This document shows positions 36,045 to 46,406 of a DNA stretch of 64,000 nt, one piece after another (the stretch's first letter is position 1; every line of letters starts with the position of its first letter). A model generated the notes under the pieces. That model had not been told where the DNA came from, searched no databases, and worked only from the letters and a program-made list of their open reading frames with translations. The stretch comes from Gilliamella sp. WF3-4 (GTDB lineage: Bacteria > Pseudomonadota > Gammaproteobacteria > Enterobacterales > Orbaceae). The position numbers and the translations under genes were made by a program. Location: contig NZ_LZGW01000007.1 in assembly GCF_001690275.1 (NCBI RefSeq), positions 62,001 to 126,000 of the forward strand, written 5' to 3'.

Positions 36045-38153
36045 ATGCAAAAAGAAAAGTATAATGATTTATGGTTAGGATTTACGATTGTCGCTGAATT
36101 TTATGGCGTAGCGGTCAATATTAAATCATTACAAGAGCAGTTCTATCTTGATGATGAACATGATATCTCGCTCCAATTTGTTAGGGCTGTCAAAAAAACA
36201 GGGTTAAAATGTCGCTATGTTGATAAACTAAATCTAAATAATAAAATTTCTACTCCAATTATTGTTTATTTAGAGCAGCAAGGCTATGTCGTTTTATTAG
36301 CCGTAAAAGATGGGCAATGGCTGATACAATCTCCCCATAAAAAACAACCAGAAGTGATAGCTCCACAGCTACAAGAAAAAATCAGTGCGTTTTTATTTAC
36401 CAAACGAATTACATGGGAATCCATAAATAGAGAGTTTAATATCCAATGGTTTTTTCAAGCTTTTATGCGTTATAAAAAACTGATTGGTGAAATTTTATTA
36501 GCTTCATTCTTTATCCAAATTTTGGCTCTGGTTACACCTTTATTTTTTCAGGTAGTTGTAGATAAAGTGCTTGCTCATCAAAGTTTAACAACATTAGATG
36601 TATTAGCTATCGGAATGTTAACCGTTGTGATTTTTGATGTGATTTTAGGTGGACTACGTAATTATCAAATGGCGCATACTTCGCAACGTATTGATGTTAT
36701 GCTCAGCTCGTTACTATATAAACATTTGCTTTCATTACCTTTAAGCTATTTTAAGTCTCGTCAGGTTGGTATTACCGTTGCTCGTGTTTATGAACTAAAA
36801 ACAGTACGTGAGTTCTTAACTGGAAGTGCAATGACGCTTTGTTTGGATATTCTTTTTGCGATTGTTTTTTTTGTAATTATGGCATTTTATAGTATTCCCC
36901 TGACATTAATTGTTTTAGTTTCATTGATTCCTTACATTTTGTTATCAACTTTTATTACCCCAGTGTTACGTAGGCGTCTTGATGAGCAGTTTCAACAAGG
37001 GGCTAAAAATCAAGCATTTTTAGTTGAAAGTATCTCTGGTGTTGAGCAAGTTAAAGCTATGGCGGTTGAAAATCATATGACGCGTCGTTGGGATGAGCAA
37101 ATTGCCTATTTTGTGACAAGTTGTTTTAAAACGCAAAATTTAGGGAATGTAGCAGGTCAAATATCTCAACTCGTTAATAAATTAACGAGTGTTGTTATTT
37201 TATGGTATGGCGCTAATTTAGTGATAGAAGGCAAGTTGACCGTTGGTGGTTTGGTCGCCTTTAATATGTTTTCTGGACAAGCTACAGCCCCCGTATTGCG
37301 ATTAGTACAGTTATGGCAAAGTTTTCAGCAGGTTTCGATTTCAGTAAAACGATTGGGTGATATACTAAATGTACCTGCAGAGCGGCAACAAGAAAATAGT
37401 AGTGTTTTGAAGGAAATTAAGGGTCATATCCGTTTTGCTAATATTTCTTTTGCTTATAGGCCAGATGCAGCGCCTGTGATTCGACAAGTGAATTTATCGG
37501 TTAATATTGGTGAAGTTATCGGTATTGTTGGACGCTCAGGATCGGGTAAAAGTACATTAACTCGGCTGTTACAGCGACTTTATGTTCCGATAGAAGGACA
37601 AGTTTTTATCGATGGCATTGATATTGCACAAACTGATCCCCAATGGCTACGTAAACAAATCGGAGTGGTATTACAAGAAACGCAGCTTTTTAATGGCTCT
37701 ATCCGTGATAATATTGCATTGGCGATTCCTGATGCTTCTCTTGAAGCTGTAGTTAATGCTGCAATAATGGCTGGGGCTCATGATTTTATTAGTGAATTTC
37801 CATTAGGATATGACACGCCAGTCGGCGAAAATGGAGGACAATTATCTGGTGGACAGAAGCAGCGAATCGGTATTGCTCGTGCATTGATAACAAATCCTAA
37901 ACTGCTTATTTTTGATGAAGCAACTAGCGCGCTTGATTATGAATCAGAGCAGATTATTCAAGAGAATATGGCAAAAATTTGTCATGATAAAACGGTTTTT
38001 ATTATTGCTCACCGTTTATCAACGGTTAGGCATGCCAATCGCATTATTGTGATGGAAAAAGGTGAAATTGTTGAACAAGGATCTCACCAAATGTTATTAG
38101 AAATAAAAGGGATCTACCATAAACTGTATGATTTACAGAGTGGAGGCCATTGA
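36045..38153 (+). CDS. Type I secretion ABC transporter with C39-like domain (HlyB-like)
   Basis: The ATG at 36045 follows TTTTGGAAAA and gives 702 residues. A TTG at 35985 is less likely. Residues 1-125 are a C39 peptidase-like domain without the catalytic Cys (YNDLWLGFTIVAEFYGV), as in HlyB, which binds unfolded RTX substrate rather than cleaving it. Six membrane helices follow (residues about 150-430). The nucleotide-binding domain has Walker A GRSGSGKST, signature LSGGQKQRIGIARAL, and Walker B LLIFDEATSALD. It is the inner-membrane motor for the RTX protein upstream. TolC must be encoded elsewhere. Confidence 0.93.
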   Translation: MQKEKYNDLWLGFTIVAEFYGVAVNIKSLQEQFYLDDEHDISLQFVRAVKKTGLKCRYVDKLNLNNKISTPIIVYLEQQGYVVLLAVKDGQWLIQSPHKKQPEVIAPQLQEKISAFLFTKRITWESINREFNIQWFFQAFMRYKKLIGEILLASFFIQILALVTPLFFQVVVDKVLAHQSLTTLDVLAIGMLTVVIFDVILGGLRNYQMAHTSQRIDVMLSSLLYKHLLSLPLSYFKSRQVGITVARVYELKTVREFLTGSAMTLCLDILFAIVFFVIMAFYSIPLTLIVLVSLIPYILLSTFITPVLRRRLDEQFQQGAKNQAFLVESISGVEQVKAMAVENHMTRRWDEQIAYFVTSCFKTQNLGNVAGQISQLVNKLTSVVILWYGANLVIEGKLTVGGLVAFNMFSGQATAPVLRLVQLWQSFQQVSISVKRLGDILNVPAERQQENSSVLKEIKGHIRFANISFAYRPDAAPVIRQVNLSVNIGEVIGIVGRSGSGKSTLTRLLQRLYVPIEGQVFIDGIDIAQTDPQWLRKQIGVVLQETQLFNGSIRDNIALAIPDASLEAVVNAAIMAGAHDFISEFPLGYDTPVGENGGQLSGGQKQRIGIARALITNPKLLIFDEATSALDYESEQIIQENMAKICHDKTVFIIAHRLSTVRHANRIIVMEKGEIVEQGSHQMLLEIKGIYHKLYDLQSGGH

Positions 38154-39490
38154 TGAAACAGATGAAACAAAAATACCGTGAGTTTTTGCCTGCTGTATTA
38201 GAGGTTCAAGAGACTCCACCATCTCCCCTTGGCCGGTTGCTACTATGGGTGATTATTATTTTATTTGTTATTGTCATCTTCTGGGCTTCATTAAGTAAAG
38301 TTGATATTGTTGCCATGGCTCGAGGAAAATTAGTTGTCAATGAGCTATCAAGACCCGTTAATACTTCAGTCACAGCTGAAATTATTGCCGTATTGGTTAA
38401 AGAAGGCGAACATGTTGAAAAGGGACAGACTTTAATTAAATTAAATAGCAAATCATTGGTAGCACAATTAGAAGAGAATATATTACAACAACAGATTAAT
38501 CGCTTTCATATTGCTAGATTGACATTACTTTATGAACATTACCTCAATCGTCCTGCACCGATGATACTTTCTACCGAGTTACAAAAAGAGTCGCCAATAC
38601 TTGCTAAACAGATTTCTATGCTACTTAAAGCTGAAGTAGAGGATGATTATAATGAAAAAGAGGTTTATAAGTTAAATCAACAAATTTTAATGGCTCAGAT
38701 AGAAAATTATCAAGCTCAAAAAGAGATGGCGGAAAATCTATTGCCAATTTATGAAGAGCAACATCGGGCGTTGGATTTGTTGTATAAAAAAAAGATGACG
38801 AGTAAAGATAGTTTACTTGAGGTTAAGAAAAAATATTTAGAAGCAAAATTTACTGTGAGTGCAGCAGAAGCAAAAATGAAAGAAATGCAAGCAAGTTATT
38901 CTCAAATTGATACACAAATGAATTCTCATATTGCCGATAAAATTAAAGAAATTGAGCAAGAAAAAATACAAAAACTGAATCAAAATCATATATTATCCGT
39001 ACAGCAAAAACAGCTAGAAGCGCTTATTGCACAATATGAGTTAAAAGCACCAATTGCAGGGATTGTGGAAGCATTAGCTTATCGAGATGCTGGTGCTGCG
39101 GTTGAAGCTCCTCAAGAGCTATTGAAAATTGTTCCTGAAAATGAAAAGCTGATTGCAGAAGTTTTGGTAAAAAACCAAGATATTGGTTTTTTAAGGAAAA
39201 ACCAATTGGTTACTGTAAAAATTGATACATTTGATTTTACGCGTTATGGTTGGATTGAAGGTACATTGTTAAACATTTCTTCCGATGCTATTGAAGATAA
39301 AGACTTAGGGCTTGTGTATAAGGCTGTTATTGAATTAAACAAAAACCACTTAATTATTGATGACCAACCTGTTAATTTAGAGCCTGGAATGTCTATTTCT
39401 GCGGAAATAATAACAGGGCAAAGGACAGTATTAAGTTATTTATTAAGCCCAATGATGGAGGCTTTGGATGATGTTGGTAAGCAACGCTAG
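38153..39490 (+). CDS. Type I secretion membrane fusion protein (HlyD-like)
   Basis: The 445-residue protein has a short cytosolic start, one membrane helix (LLLWVIIILFVIVIFWASL), a lipoyl/barrel-sandwich part (TAEIIAVLVKEGEHVEKGQTLIKL), a long coiled coil around residues 130-290, and the closing half (YELKAPIAGIVEALAYRDAGAAVEAPQELLKIVPE) with a beta-barrel. It links the ABC transporter to TolC. Its ATG overlaps the stop of the ABC gene by one base and has a strong GGAGG, so the two are coupled. Confidence 0.93.
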   Translation: MKQMKQKYREFLPAVLEVQETPPSPLGRLLLWVIIILFVIVIFWASLSKVDIVAMARGKLVVNELSRPVNTSVTAEIIAVLVKEGEHVEKGQTLIKLNSKSLVAQLEENILQQQINRFHIARLTLLYEHYLNRPAPMILSTELQKESPILAKQISMLLKAEVEDDYNEKEVYKLNQQILMAQIENYQAQKEMAENLLPIYEEQHRALDLLYKKKMTSKDSLLEVKKKYLEAKFTVSAAEAKMKEMQASYSQIDTQMNSHIADKIKEIEQEKIQKLNQNHILSVQQKQLEALIAQYELKAPIAGIVEALAYRDAGAAVEAPQELLKIVPENEKLIAEVLVKNQDIGFLRKNQLVTVKIDTFDFTRYGWIEGTLLNISSDAIEDKDLGLVYKAVIELNKNHLIIDDQPVNLEPGMSISAEIITGQRTVLSYLLSPMMEALDDVGKQR

Positions 39491-39662
39491 TACATTAATC
39501 CAATGAATTAATGCGCGATTAATATGTAGGAAAACACGAGATTGTTCCAATTTATAGCTAAAATGATCTTATAAGAAGTGCCCGACGTAAATCAAACAGT
39601 AAATATTATTAAACCAAAATTAGAGCTTTTTGAATTAGAAAAACAACTTGAATATGTGTTAC
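39491..39662. other. Short gap after the hlyD-like gene
   Basis: A 22-codon open piece ending VNIIKPKLELFELEKQLEYVLL (39597-39668) may be the tail of a lost gene, cut by the IS3 element. No other structure is seen. Confidence 0.3.
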
Positions 39663-39736
39663 TGTAACTATCCCCTAAAATAGTACAGCAAAAAAGTAGA
39701 AAATTCTCTATGATAAAAGTAAAAGAGGATTTAATT

Positions 39737-39994
39737 ATGAAAAAAATGACTGAACATCAAATCGTCGCTATTTTAAAAGAAGCTGAAGCAGGTATTCCTG
39801 TCAAGGAACTCTGTCGTAAATATGGCATGGGTAATTCAACTTTCTATAAATGGCGGGGAAAATATGGCGGTATGGAAACGTCGGATATCAAACGCTTAAA
39901 GGAGCTTGAGGCTGAAAATCGTAAGCTTAAACAGATGTTTGCTGAGCTAAGTTTAAAATCCCAGCTTCAGAAAGAAATCATAAAAAAGCTTTAG
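39737..39994 (+). CDS. IS3-family transposase OrfA
   Basis: The 85-residue protein (start ATG 39737 after AGAGGAT) has the helix-turn-helix HQIVAILKEAEAGIPVKELCRKYGMGNSTFYKWRGKYGG in pieces and a leucine-zipper segment (LKELEAENRKLKQMFAELSL). It is intact, but OrfB is not, so the element cannot move by itself. The end carries an A AAA AAG slip heptamer (39982-39988) that would fuse OrfA to OrfB by -1 shifting, as usual in IS3 elements. Confidence 0.88.
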   Translation: MKKMTEHQIVAILKEAEAGIPVKELCRKYGMGNSTFYKWRGKYGGMETSDIKRLKELEAENRKLKQMFAELSLKSQLQKEIIKKL

Positions 39995-40517
39995 TGCCCA
40001 CAAAGGCGCGTAAAACATGGGCACAGCAACTACAACAAAATCATTCGGTTACTATTGTTATGAGTTGTGCCATTGTTGGTTTAAGCCGTTGTGCTTACTA
40101 TTATCAACCTAAGTTGTAGGATGATTCGGTGATTGTTTCGGTGTTGAATGCTATTACAGATAGGCATTTATGCTGGGGCTTTCCTAAATGTTTTAATCGT
40201 ATCAGAAAGCTCGGCTATCAATGGAATCATAAACGGGTATATCGGGTGTATTGTGAGTTAAAACTGAATCTTAAAACAAAACGAAAACAACGAATTCCAC
40301 CTCGGGCGCCAGAAAAGTTATTGGCTCCCAATAAACAAGGTGAATGTTGGTCAATGGATTTTATGAGTGACAGTAGCCGTAATCAACGTCGCTTTAGGAC
40401 ATTCAATGTCATCGATGACTTTAATCGTGAGGCGTTAGGTATTGATATTGCAGTAAGCTTACCAGCAGGAAGGATTACCCGTTACTTAGATAAACTGGTC
40501 GAATATCATGGGTATCC
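39983..40517 (+). pseudogene. IS3-family transposase OrfB, broken
   Basis: The frame reads KKALVPTKARKTWAQQLQQ, then CAIVGLSRCAYYYQPKL and a TAG at 40117-40119, then HLCWGFPKCFNRIRKLGYQW, MDFMSDSSRNQRRFRTFNVIDD with the first catalytic Asp residues, and RYLDKLVEYHGYP, where it ends. The second copy has CAG at the TAG position, so the stop arose by mutation. The last catalytic Glu region is absent. Confidence 0.85.
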
Positions 40518-40529
40518 ATTCTTTTTAAT

Positions 40530-40916
40530 GCATCCTCTCTACCTATATAGATATAGAGTTTTTCAATTTTAATTTTTTTCCACTCTAAAGCATATTCGCT
40601 AAACAGGGGCGTTGTATTTTTATCTTCTTGCGGTGCTATTTTATTCTTTTTTATTGTTAATTGAAGCCTTGGATCAATGCCTTTAACCACATATTCACGC
40701 GTCTCCTCCTTAAGCTTTCTGGCATCAGATAGGTTTATTTCAGGATATCGACTAAACGACATGAGTTGTTGCTTGTTATACCAGTAAAACCTAAAGTCCT
40801 TGAGTTTAGCTCCAGTAGGCTTAATTTTTATCATTAGTTCCAAGCTATCATTTAGTGTATAGGCTTTATCCTTCGCTTTTGCTGCTTTAATTTTTAGTAT
40901 CAGATAATTTAGACAT
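40530..40916 (-). pseudogene. N-terminal fragment of a P4-type tyrosine integrase
   Basis: The minus strand from ATG 40916 reads MSKLSDTK, a one-base shift, then IKAAKAKDKAYTLNDSLELM, KPTGAKLKDFRFYWYNKQQL, FSRYPEINLSDARKLKEETR, VVKGIDPRLQLTIKK, the DUF4102 arm-binding domain of P4/CP4 integrases. The catalytic domain is missing. It lies just past the 3' end of tRNA-Gly, in the same orientation, where such integrases normally sit. Confidence 0.85.
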
Positions 40917-41184
40917 ATATATCCTCTTCTATCGTTAAAAAATTGAATTTTGCTTTTAAGTTAGCCAAGGCGAAAACAATTGAAGAAAAAATACAGTAAT
41001 AAATTGATTTCATTAACAAAGAAAAGAGAATTGACGGTTACTTATTTTAAATTTAAGAGTTACTTATACTTAAATCTCTTGGAACTCATAAGATTTTATA
41101 GGAACATATAAGAATGAAAATAAACACAACTCAATAATTTTAAAACAGTTTTAGAAACTTATAGAAATGTATTATACTATGAGA
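40917..41184. other. Gap between integrase remnant and tRNA-Gly
   Basis: AT-rich, with several TTATA/ACTTATA repeats (41040-41170). No gene is supported. Confidence 0.35.
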
Positions 41185-41260
<76 letters not shown>

Positions 41261-41272
41261 ATAAGTAAAGGT

Positions 41273-41360
41273 TGGTGCCCGGGGCGAGACTTGAACTCGC
41301 ACGGCCAAAAAGGCCGAGGGATTTTAAATCCCTTGTGTCTACCGATTTCACCACCCGGGC
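41273..41360 (-). tRNA. tRNA-Leu(UAA)
   Basis: The minus strand starts GCCCGGGTGGTGAAATCGGT, has a long variable arm (CTCGGCCTTTTTGGCCG), an anticodon stem GGGAT/ATCCC with TAA, and an encoded CCA. It is similar to E. coli leuZ. Confidence 0.96.
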
Positions 41361-41596
41361 TCAAAACTGACTTACAAAAAGTAATTCGCTTTGAATGCAG
41401 TGCATTTTACCTATCTTATGATTTCAGTCAATAGAAATTTTAAATTAATTGTTTAATTGCTCAATGTTTAGCTAATTAATGATTAAAATAGGGGTGTCAG
41501 TTAATTGATAAGGCGATAAGTAATTTTGTTTATACGTTTTGATTGAACAAAATTACTTATATAAAAAAGTGTTTGCTCAGAAATATAGAGAGTTGG

Positions 41597-42151
41597 TTAT
41601 TCTTCTTCTAATAAATCACTATGCGCTATCCATAAATATTGTAACATTGATAATAGTGTTAAAACTGTCGCAATAAATAATGCAACGAGACCAGCATAAA
41701 TGACCATATCACAAGGACGCCATAGTAACCAAGTTAACGCGGTCATTTGGGTAATTGTTTTTATTTTACCAATTGACGAAACGGCCACGCTTTTACGTTT
41801 ACCAATTTCAGCCATCCATTCTCGTAGGGCAGATATGATAATTTCGCGTGAAACAATAATAATTGTTGGAATAGAGATCCACCATGCTTGATAATATTGT
41901 GTAATTAAAACTAAAGCAATTGTCACCATAATTTTATCAGCAACAGGATCTAAAAAAGCACCAAATTTAGTTGTTTGTCCTAAGCGACGGGCAAGATAGC
42001 CGTCTAAAACATCGGTTACGGCCGCAATTAAAAAAATCAATGCAGAAAAAAAACCAGCCCATTGATGAGGAAACCAATAAAATGCCATCACAAAAAAAGG
42101 AATTAAAATGACTCTAAATAGTGTTAAGGCTGTTGGAAAATTAATTTTCAT
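41597..42151 (-). CDS. pgsA: CDP-diacylglycerol-glycerol-3-phosphate 3-phosphatidyltransferase
   Basis: PgsA commits CDP-diacylglycerol to phosphatidylglycerol. The start [20 protein letters not shown] at 42151 matches E. coli. An upstream TTG at 42184 would add 11 residues. The 184-residue membrane protein carries the CDP-alcohol transferase motif in [13 protein letters not shown] followed by [10 protein letters not shown]. It follows uvrC by 107 bp, as in E. coli, and precedes the tRNAs. Confidence 0.95.
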   Translation of the reverse strand: MKINFPTALTLFRVILIPFFVMAFYWFPHQWAGFFSALIFLIAAVTDVLDGYLARRLGQTTKFGAFLDPVADKIMVTIALVLITQYYQAWWISIPTIIIVSREIIISALREWMAEIGKRKSVAVSSIGKIKTITQMTALTWLLWRPCDMVIYAGLVALFIATVLTLLSMLQYLWIAHSDLLEEE

Positions 42152-42258
42152 GTGATAGAAGCTCTTTTTTATTTTATTAATCAATGCATTAGTAATTAGC
42201 GAAAAATAGTTTTTTATTGGTGATTATGTTGCCTGAAAAATGTTAATTTTTCAATGTG

Positions 42259-44094
42259 TTATTGCTTTAAATTTAGATAAATTTTTTCAGCTAATGATTT
42301 AGATATTCCTTGCACTTGCGCTATTTCATCAATGCTGGCATTTTTTAGTTCTCTTAACCCACCAAAGTGTTTAAGTAATGCTTGCCTTCTTTTGGCTCCA
42401 ACTCCTTCAATATGTTCCAAAGCACTATCGGTAAGTTGTTTGATGCCTTTTTTTCGTTGGCCGACAATGGCATGATCGTGTGATGCATTTCTGATCTGTT
42501 GAATGAGTAATAGAGCAGGGGAATGATCATCCAGATAGCGCCCAGAGCCATGAGCCTCAAAGAAAAGGGTTTCTAATCCTTCTTTACGCTCAGCGCCTTT
42601 TGCTACCCCAATTAAAATAGGATGATTTTTATTCCAATTAACATTCAATTGGTCAAATACTTGCAACGCTTGGTTAAGTTGTCCTTTACCGCCATCAATA
42701 AAAATGATGTCGGGGATTTTTTCGTCAGGAAGCTCTTTTTTGTTGTAACGGCGTGTTAATACTTGTTCCATTGCTGCATAATCATCACCTGGTGTGATAC
42801 CTGTAATATTATAGCGTCGAAATTCGGCTTTAACAGGTCCTTTATCGTCAAAAACAACACAAGATGCAATGGTGTTTTTGCCCATAAAATGGCTAATATC
42901 AAAGCATTCCATGCGGTTAATTTTATCAATCCCTAAAAAAGCTTTTAATGCATCGTAACGTTGTTTTATGGTTGAGTTTGCTAATAGCTTATTTTTTACT
43001 TCAGTTTGAGCATTTACCGTTGCAATGTTGAGTAATTTTAGATTATCACCTTTAGGTTCATCAACCAATTTAACTTGGTGTTCAGCAATAAGTGACAGTG
43101 TCTCTTCTATAGGTTTTTTATCCGATAAAGAATAATTCAACAAAATTTTCTTAGGAATGTTGCGGTTTTGATTACCTTGCAAATAAAATTGCCCTATAAA
43201 TGTTTCAATAACTTCTTCTAATTCCGTATTGGATGGTACTTTAGGGAAGTAAGATCGATGACCAAAGGTTTGCCCGTTGCGAATAAATAAAACATATATA
43301 CACGCTAAACCTAATTCATAATGAAAGCCAATCACATCAAGATTATCATTATTGTTATAAATTGCTTGTTTTTCATTGATATGTTTTATTGCTTGTAGTT
43401 GATCGCGTAGTGTTGCCGCTTTTTCAAAATTAAGTTCATTGCTGGCTTTTTGCATATCTTCAGTGATTTTTTGTAAGATTTGTTCTGATTGCCCAGACAG
43501 AAATAACCTTACATAGTTAACTTGCTGTTGGTAATCTTCATCACTCACTAAACCAGGTACGCAAGGCCCTAAACAACGCTTAATTTGATATTGTAGACAA
43601 GGACGGGTGCGATTGCGATATGTCGAATTCAGGCATTGTCTTATTGGAAATGTTTTTTGTAACAAGGCTAATATTTGTTTAACAGCATAGCCACTGGGAT
43701 AAGGACCAAAGAACTCATCTTTTTTCCGATTTACAGCTCCTCGGTAAAGCGATAGTTGAGGATGTTGTTCTTTACTTAATTTTATAAATGGGTAGCTTTT
43801 ATCGTCTTTTAAAAGCACATTGTATCGTGGCTGATACTTTTTTATATAAGTTTGTTCAAGTAGTAAAGCTTCGGTTTCGGTATTAGTAATTGTGAATTCA
43901 ACATGGCGGATATGACTAACTAGCATATCTGTCTTTAAGGTTTTTTTGCTATTGTTAAAATAGCTTTTTAGACGGTTATTAAGATCTTTTGCCTTTCCCA
44001 CATAAATAATCGTCTGTTTATCATTAAACATTTGATAAATACCCGGTTTATGTGGGACAGTTTTTAAAAAAGATGCTGAATCAAATGAGTTCAT
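42259..44094 (-). CDS. uvrC: UvrABC excinuclease subunit C
   Basis: UvrC makes both incisions in nucleotide excision repair. The ATG at 44094 gives 611 residues (E. coli 610). A TTG at 44106 would overlap artM. Residues 15-95 form the GIY-YIG nuclease ([21 protein letters not shown]). The Cys cluster C-x8-C-x3-C follows near 150-175, the UVR motif near 205-235, the RNase H-like nuclease in the second half ([13 protein letters not shown]), and a tandem helix-hairpin-helix at the end ([19 protein letters not shown]). It begins one base after the artM stop, so it may be co-transcribed with the arginine importer. Confidence 0.96.
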   Translation of the reverse strand: MNSFDSASFLKTVPHKPGIYQMFNDKQTIIYVGKAKDLNNRLKSYFNNSKKTLKTDMLVSHIRHVEFTITNTETEALLLEQTYIKKYQPRYNVLLKDDKSYPFIKLSKEQHPQLSLYRGAVNRKKDEFFGPYPSGYAVKQILALLQKTFPIRQCLNSTYRNRTRPCLQYQIKRCLGPCVPGLVSDEDYQQQVNYVRLFLSGQSEQILQKITEDMQKASNELNFEKAATLRDQLQAIKHINEKQAIYNNNDNLDVIGFHYELGLACIYVLFIRNGQTFGHRSYFPKVPSNTELEEVIETFIGQFYLQGNQNRNIPKKILLNYSLSDKKPIEETLSLIAEHQVKLVDEPKGDNLKLLNIATVNAQTEVKNKLLANSTIKQRYDALKAFLGIDKINRMECFDISHFMGKNTIASCVVFDDKGPVKAEFRRYNITGITPGDDYAAMEQVLTRRYNKKELPDEKIPDIIFIDGGKGQLNQALQVFDQLNVNWNKNHPILIGVAKGAERKEGLETLFFEAHGSGRYLDDHSPALLLIQQIRNASHDHAIVGQRKKGIKQLTDSALEHIEGVGAKRRQALLKHFGGLRELKNASIDEIAQVQGISKSLAEKIYLNLKQ

Positions 44095-44095
44095 A

Positions 44096-44773
44096 TTAGT
44101 TTTCAAATGTGAGGGCTTTTTTCTCTATTATCCTCATAATGGTGCTAAGCAAACCATTTATCAAGAGGTAAACTAGCCCAGCAGCAATAAAAATAGTGAA
44201 ATCGTAGTAATCCGCATTCAAATCATTACTATAACCCATCACATCCATCACAGGAATCATTGCGGCTAATGCAGTACCTTTTACGACAAACACGACTTCA
44301 TTTGAATAAGTGGAAAGTGCACGTTTTAAAGCATAAGGAAAAACAACTTTTAACGTTTGTATTTTATCCATACCAAGTGCTTTACAAGCTTGCCATTGTC
44401 CTTTAGGTAAGGCTTTTAACGAGCCATAAAAAATTTGCGTTGTATAGGCAGCGCTGTTAAGTGTTAATGCCAAATAGGCACAAAACCAAGGTGATGAGAT
44501 GGTATTATAAAGTAATGGTACTTTGATTAAAATATCTTTAAACTGTGATGGTCCATAATAAATAAGTAATAGCTGTACAAGTAAAGGTGTACCGGTAAAT
44601 ATAATAATATATGTGCGTATTACTTTATTTAGTATAAAGTGATTTAGTGATAATAAACATGATAAGCAAGTAGCAATAACTCCTGCAGATAAAATACCTA
44701 AAATGCTTAAACTTAATGTTTCAGGAAGACCTTGGCAGATTATTTTTAGGTAATGAATAAAATTATCAAACAT
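44096..44773 (-). CDS. artM: Arginine ABC transporter permease ArtM
   Basis: ArtM is one of two inner-membrane permeases of the arginine importer. The 225-residue protein has about five membrane helices, the permease EAA-type loop ([31 protein letters not shown] in pieces) and a start like other ArtM ([23 protein letters not shown]). It is 12 bp downstream of artQ. The stop sits directly before uvrC. Confidence 0.92.
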   Translation of the reverse strand: MFDNFIHYLKIICQGLPETLSLSILGILSAGVIATCLSCLLSLNHFILNKVIRTYIIIFTGTPLLVQLLLIYYGPSQFKDILIKVPLLYNTISSPWFCAYLALTLNSAAYTTQIFYGSLKALPKGQWQACKALGMDKIQTLKVVFPYALKRALSTYSNEVVFVVKGTALAAMIPVMDVMGYSNDLNADYYDFTIFIAAGLVYLLINGLLSTIMRIIEKKALTFEN

Positions 44774-44785
44774 AATGCGACCTTA

Positions 44786-45559
44786 CTAATTTTTCGCTGA
44801 GGTAGGTTGTTCAAAATAGGTTGAGCGTTTTTCAATGCGCGATATAATTTTTTGACTAAAAATTGAGATAATTAGATAAATAATCATAGCTACGATATAC
44901 CATAAAAAAGGTTGATTGGTTCGTGCAACAATGGTTTTGGTTTGCATCATTAAATCATTAATGGCAATTGCTGAAACTAATGCCGTATCTTTTAATAATA
45001 TTAACCATTGATTACTTAGGCCCGGTAAAGCATGGCGCCACATTTGTGGCATAATAATGCGAAAGAATGTGCGAGATTTGCTTAGTCCTAAAACTTGCGC
45101 GGCCTGCCGTTGTCCATTAGAAATTGCTTTAAATGCACCACGTAAAGTTTGAGAGGCATAAACAGCATAGAGAAGAGAAAGTGCGGCAACACCACATAAA
45201 AAAGGGCTAACATTAAAATCTTCAATGTTTAGCTGTATTGTTAAAGAGGTAAAATACAGATCAATGGTGAAGCCATCATTTAATAATATCAATAATAAAG
45301 GTAAACCGTTATAAATGGCTATCACAATTAATAATTCGGGTAATGCTCGAATAGTTAAGTTAAATAAAGACATGGTCCATGCAATGGGTTTGAATGGAAC
45401 GGATTCTAATATTGAGAAAATAAAAGCAAATATAATCCCAACAATTAATGATACAAAGGCTAATGATAATGTGGTAGAAGTAGCTTCAATAAGCGGCAAA
45501 ATATAACCATCCATTGAAGACAAAACCCATTTCATTTCATTTGCAAAAAAATCAAACAT
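44786..45559 (-). CDS. artQ: Arginine ABC transporter permease ArtQ
   Basis: The partner permease of ArtM. The 257 residues include five predicted helices and the conserved EAA loop (QVLGLSKSRTFFRIIMPQMWRHALPGLSNQW in pieces). Its gene order after artJ follows E. coli. It is preceded by a GC-rich hairpin (45592-45611) that may reduce read-through from artJ. Confidence 0.92.
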   Translation of the reverse strand: MFDFFANEMKWVLSSMDGYILPLIEATSTTLSLAFVSLIVGIIFAFIFSILESVPFKPIAWTMSLFNLTIRALPELLIVIAIYNGLPLLLILLNDGFTIDLYFTSLTIQLNIEDFNVSPFLCGVAALSLLYAVYASQTLRGAFKAISNGQRQAAQVLGLSKSRTFFRIIMPQMWRHALPGLSNQWLILLKDTALVSAIAINDLMMQTKTIVARTNQPFLWYIVAMIIYLIISIFSQKIISRIEKRSTYFEQPTSAKN

Positions 45560-45591
45560 AAAAAAACCAAGATTAAATTAAAAAATAAATT

Positions 45592-45611
45592 CGCCGCAAG
45601 TGAATGCGGCG
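45592..45611 (-). terminator. Hairpin between artJ and artQ
   Basis: CGCCGCA-AGTGAA-TGCGGCG, followed on the minus strand by AATTTATTTTTTAATTT, forms a partial terminator. This would let the binding protein be made in excess of the permeases. Confidence 0.65.
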
Positions 45612-45648
45612 AGGTCATTATTATAAAATATATATTTAAATATAAAGT

Positions 45649-46383
45649 TTATTTGTTAAACCATTTTTTATAGATAGCATCTAGTTCACCGTTAGCTTTC
45701 AGTTTATCTATTGCTTGATCAAATTGGTTAAGTAGCTTCTCGTTACCTTTACGTATCGCAATTCCTAGCCCTTCACCAAAAAAGTCGTGGTCAATAATTT
45801 TATCACTTAAAGGAACGATGTCTGCATCTTTACCTAACCATTCACCAGCAACAATTGAACTTGAAACGATTGCATCAATTCGCTTAGCTTTTAAATCTAA
45901 AATAGCGTACTGATAGCTGTCATAACTTACCTGTTTGACATCTGGGTACTTTTCATTTAGGTATTTTGGATAAGTTGTGCCTTTTTGGATCCCAACACGT
46001 TTACCCTTTAATTGTTCAAGATCCGTTAGTGTATCTTTTAATGTAATAAACTGAATTGAGCTATCATCATAATAAATTTTTGTAAAATCAACTTGTTTTT
46101 GTCGTTCTGGCGTAATGTCAATACCCGCTATAGCAGCATCAATTCGACGTGTTTTTAAGCTAGGAATTAGGCCATCAAATGATTGATTAACCACTTTACA
46201 AGATGCTTTTATTTCATCACAAATTTTATTTATGACATCAATATCGAAGCCAATAATTTCATTTTTTTCATTAGTAAATTCAAAAGGCGCATAAGTTGCT
46301 TCAGTGCCGATGGTTAAAGTGTCTACAGCTTGAGCTAAAAATGTTGTTCCTGCAAGACAAATGGCTAGTAACGTTTTTTTCAT
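45649..46383 (-). CDS. artJ: Arginine-binding periplasmic protein
   Basis: The ATG at 46383 (after GGTGG) gives 244 residues with a signal peptide MKKTLLAICLAGTTFLAQA cleaved before VDTLTIG. The family-3 solute-binding pattern is clear: TEATYAPFEFTNEKNEIIGFDIDVI, CKVVNQSFDGLIPSLKTRRIDAAIAG (in pieces) and IQKGTTYPKYL. This is ArtJ or ArtI. Only one binding-protein gene is present, whereas E. coli has two. Confidence 0.92.
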   Translation of the reverse strand: MKKTLLAICLAGTTFLAQAVDTLTIGTEATYAPFEFTNEKNEIIGFDIDVINKICDEIKASCKVVNQSFDGLIPSLKTRRIDAAIAGIDITPERQKQVDFTKIYYDDSSIQFITLKDTLTDLEQLKGKRVGIQKGTTYPKYLNEKYPDVKQVSYDSYQYAILDLKAKRIDAIVSSSIVAGEWLGKDADIVPLSDKIIDHDFFGEGLGIAIRKGNEKLLNQFDQAIDKLKANGELDAIYKKWFNK

Positions 46384-46406
46384 ATATCCACCCAATTTTA
46401 TTTTAA

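Larger units (their letters stand above)
39663..40517 (+). mobile_element. IS3-family element (IS51/IS407-like), 3'-truncated, copy 1
   Basis: The left end reads TGTAACTATCCCCTAAAATA. It is followed by orfA and a partial orfB. The right part, including the last third of orfB and the right inverted repeat, is lost at a junction with a broken integrase near 40517. A homologous, more decayed copy starts at 50900. Confidence 0.8.

Noticed and set aside
40475-40529. C-terminal end of the integrase frame
   Set aside because: The last residues are read from the antisense of IS3 orfB beyond the junction, so the integrase fragment stops near 40530.
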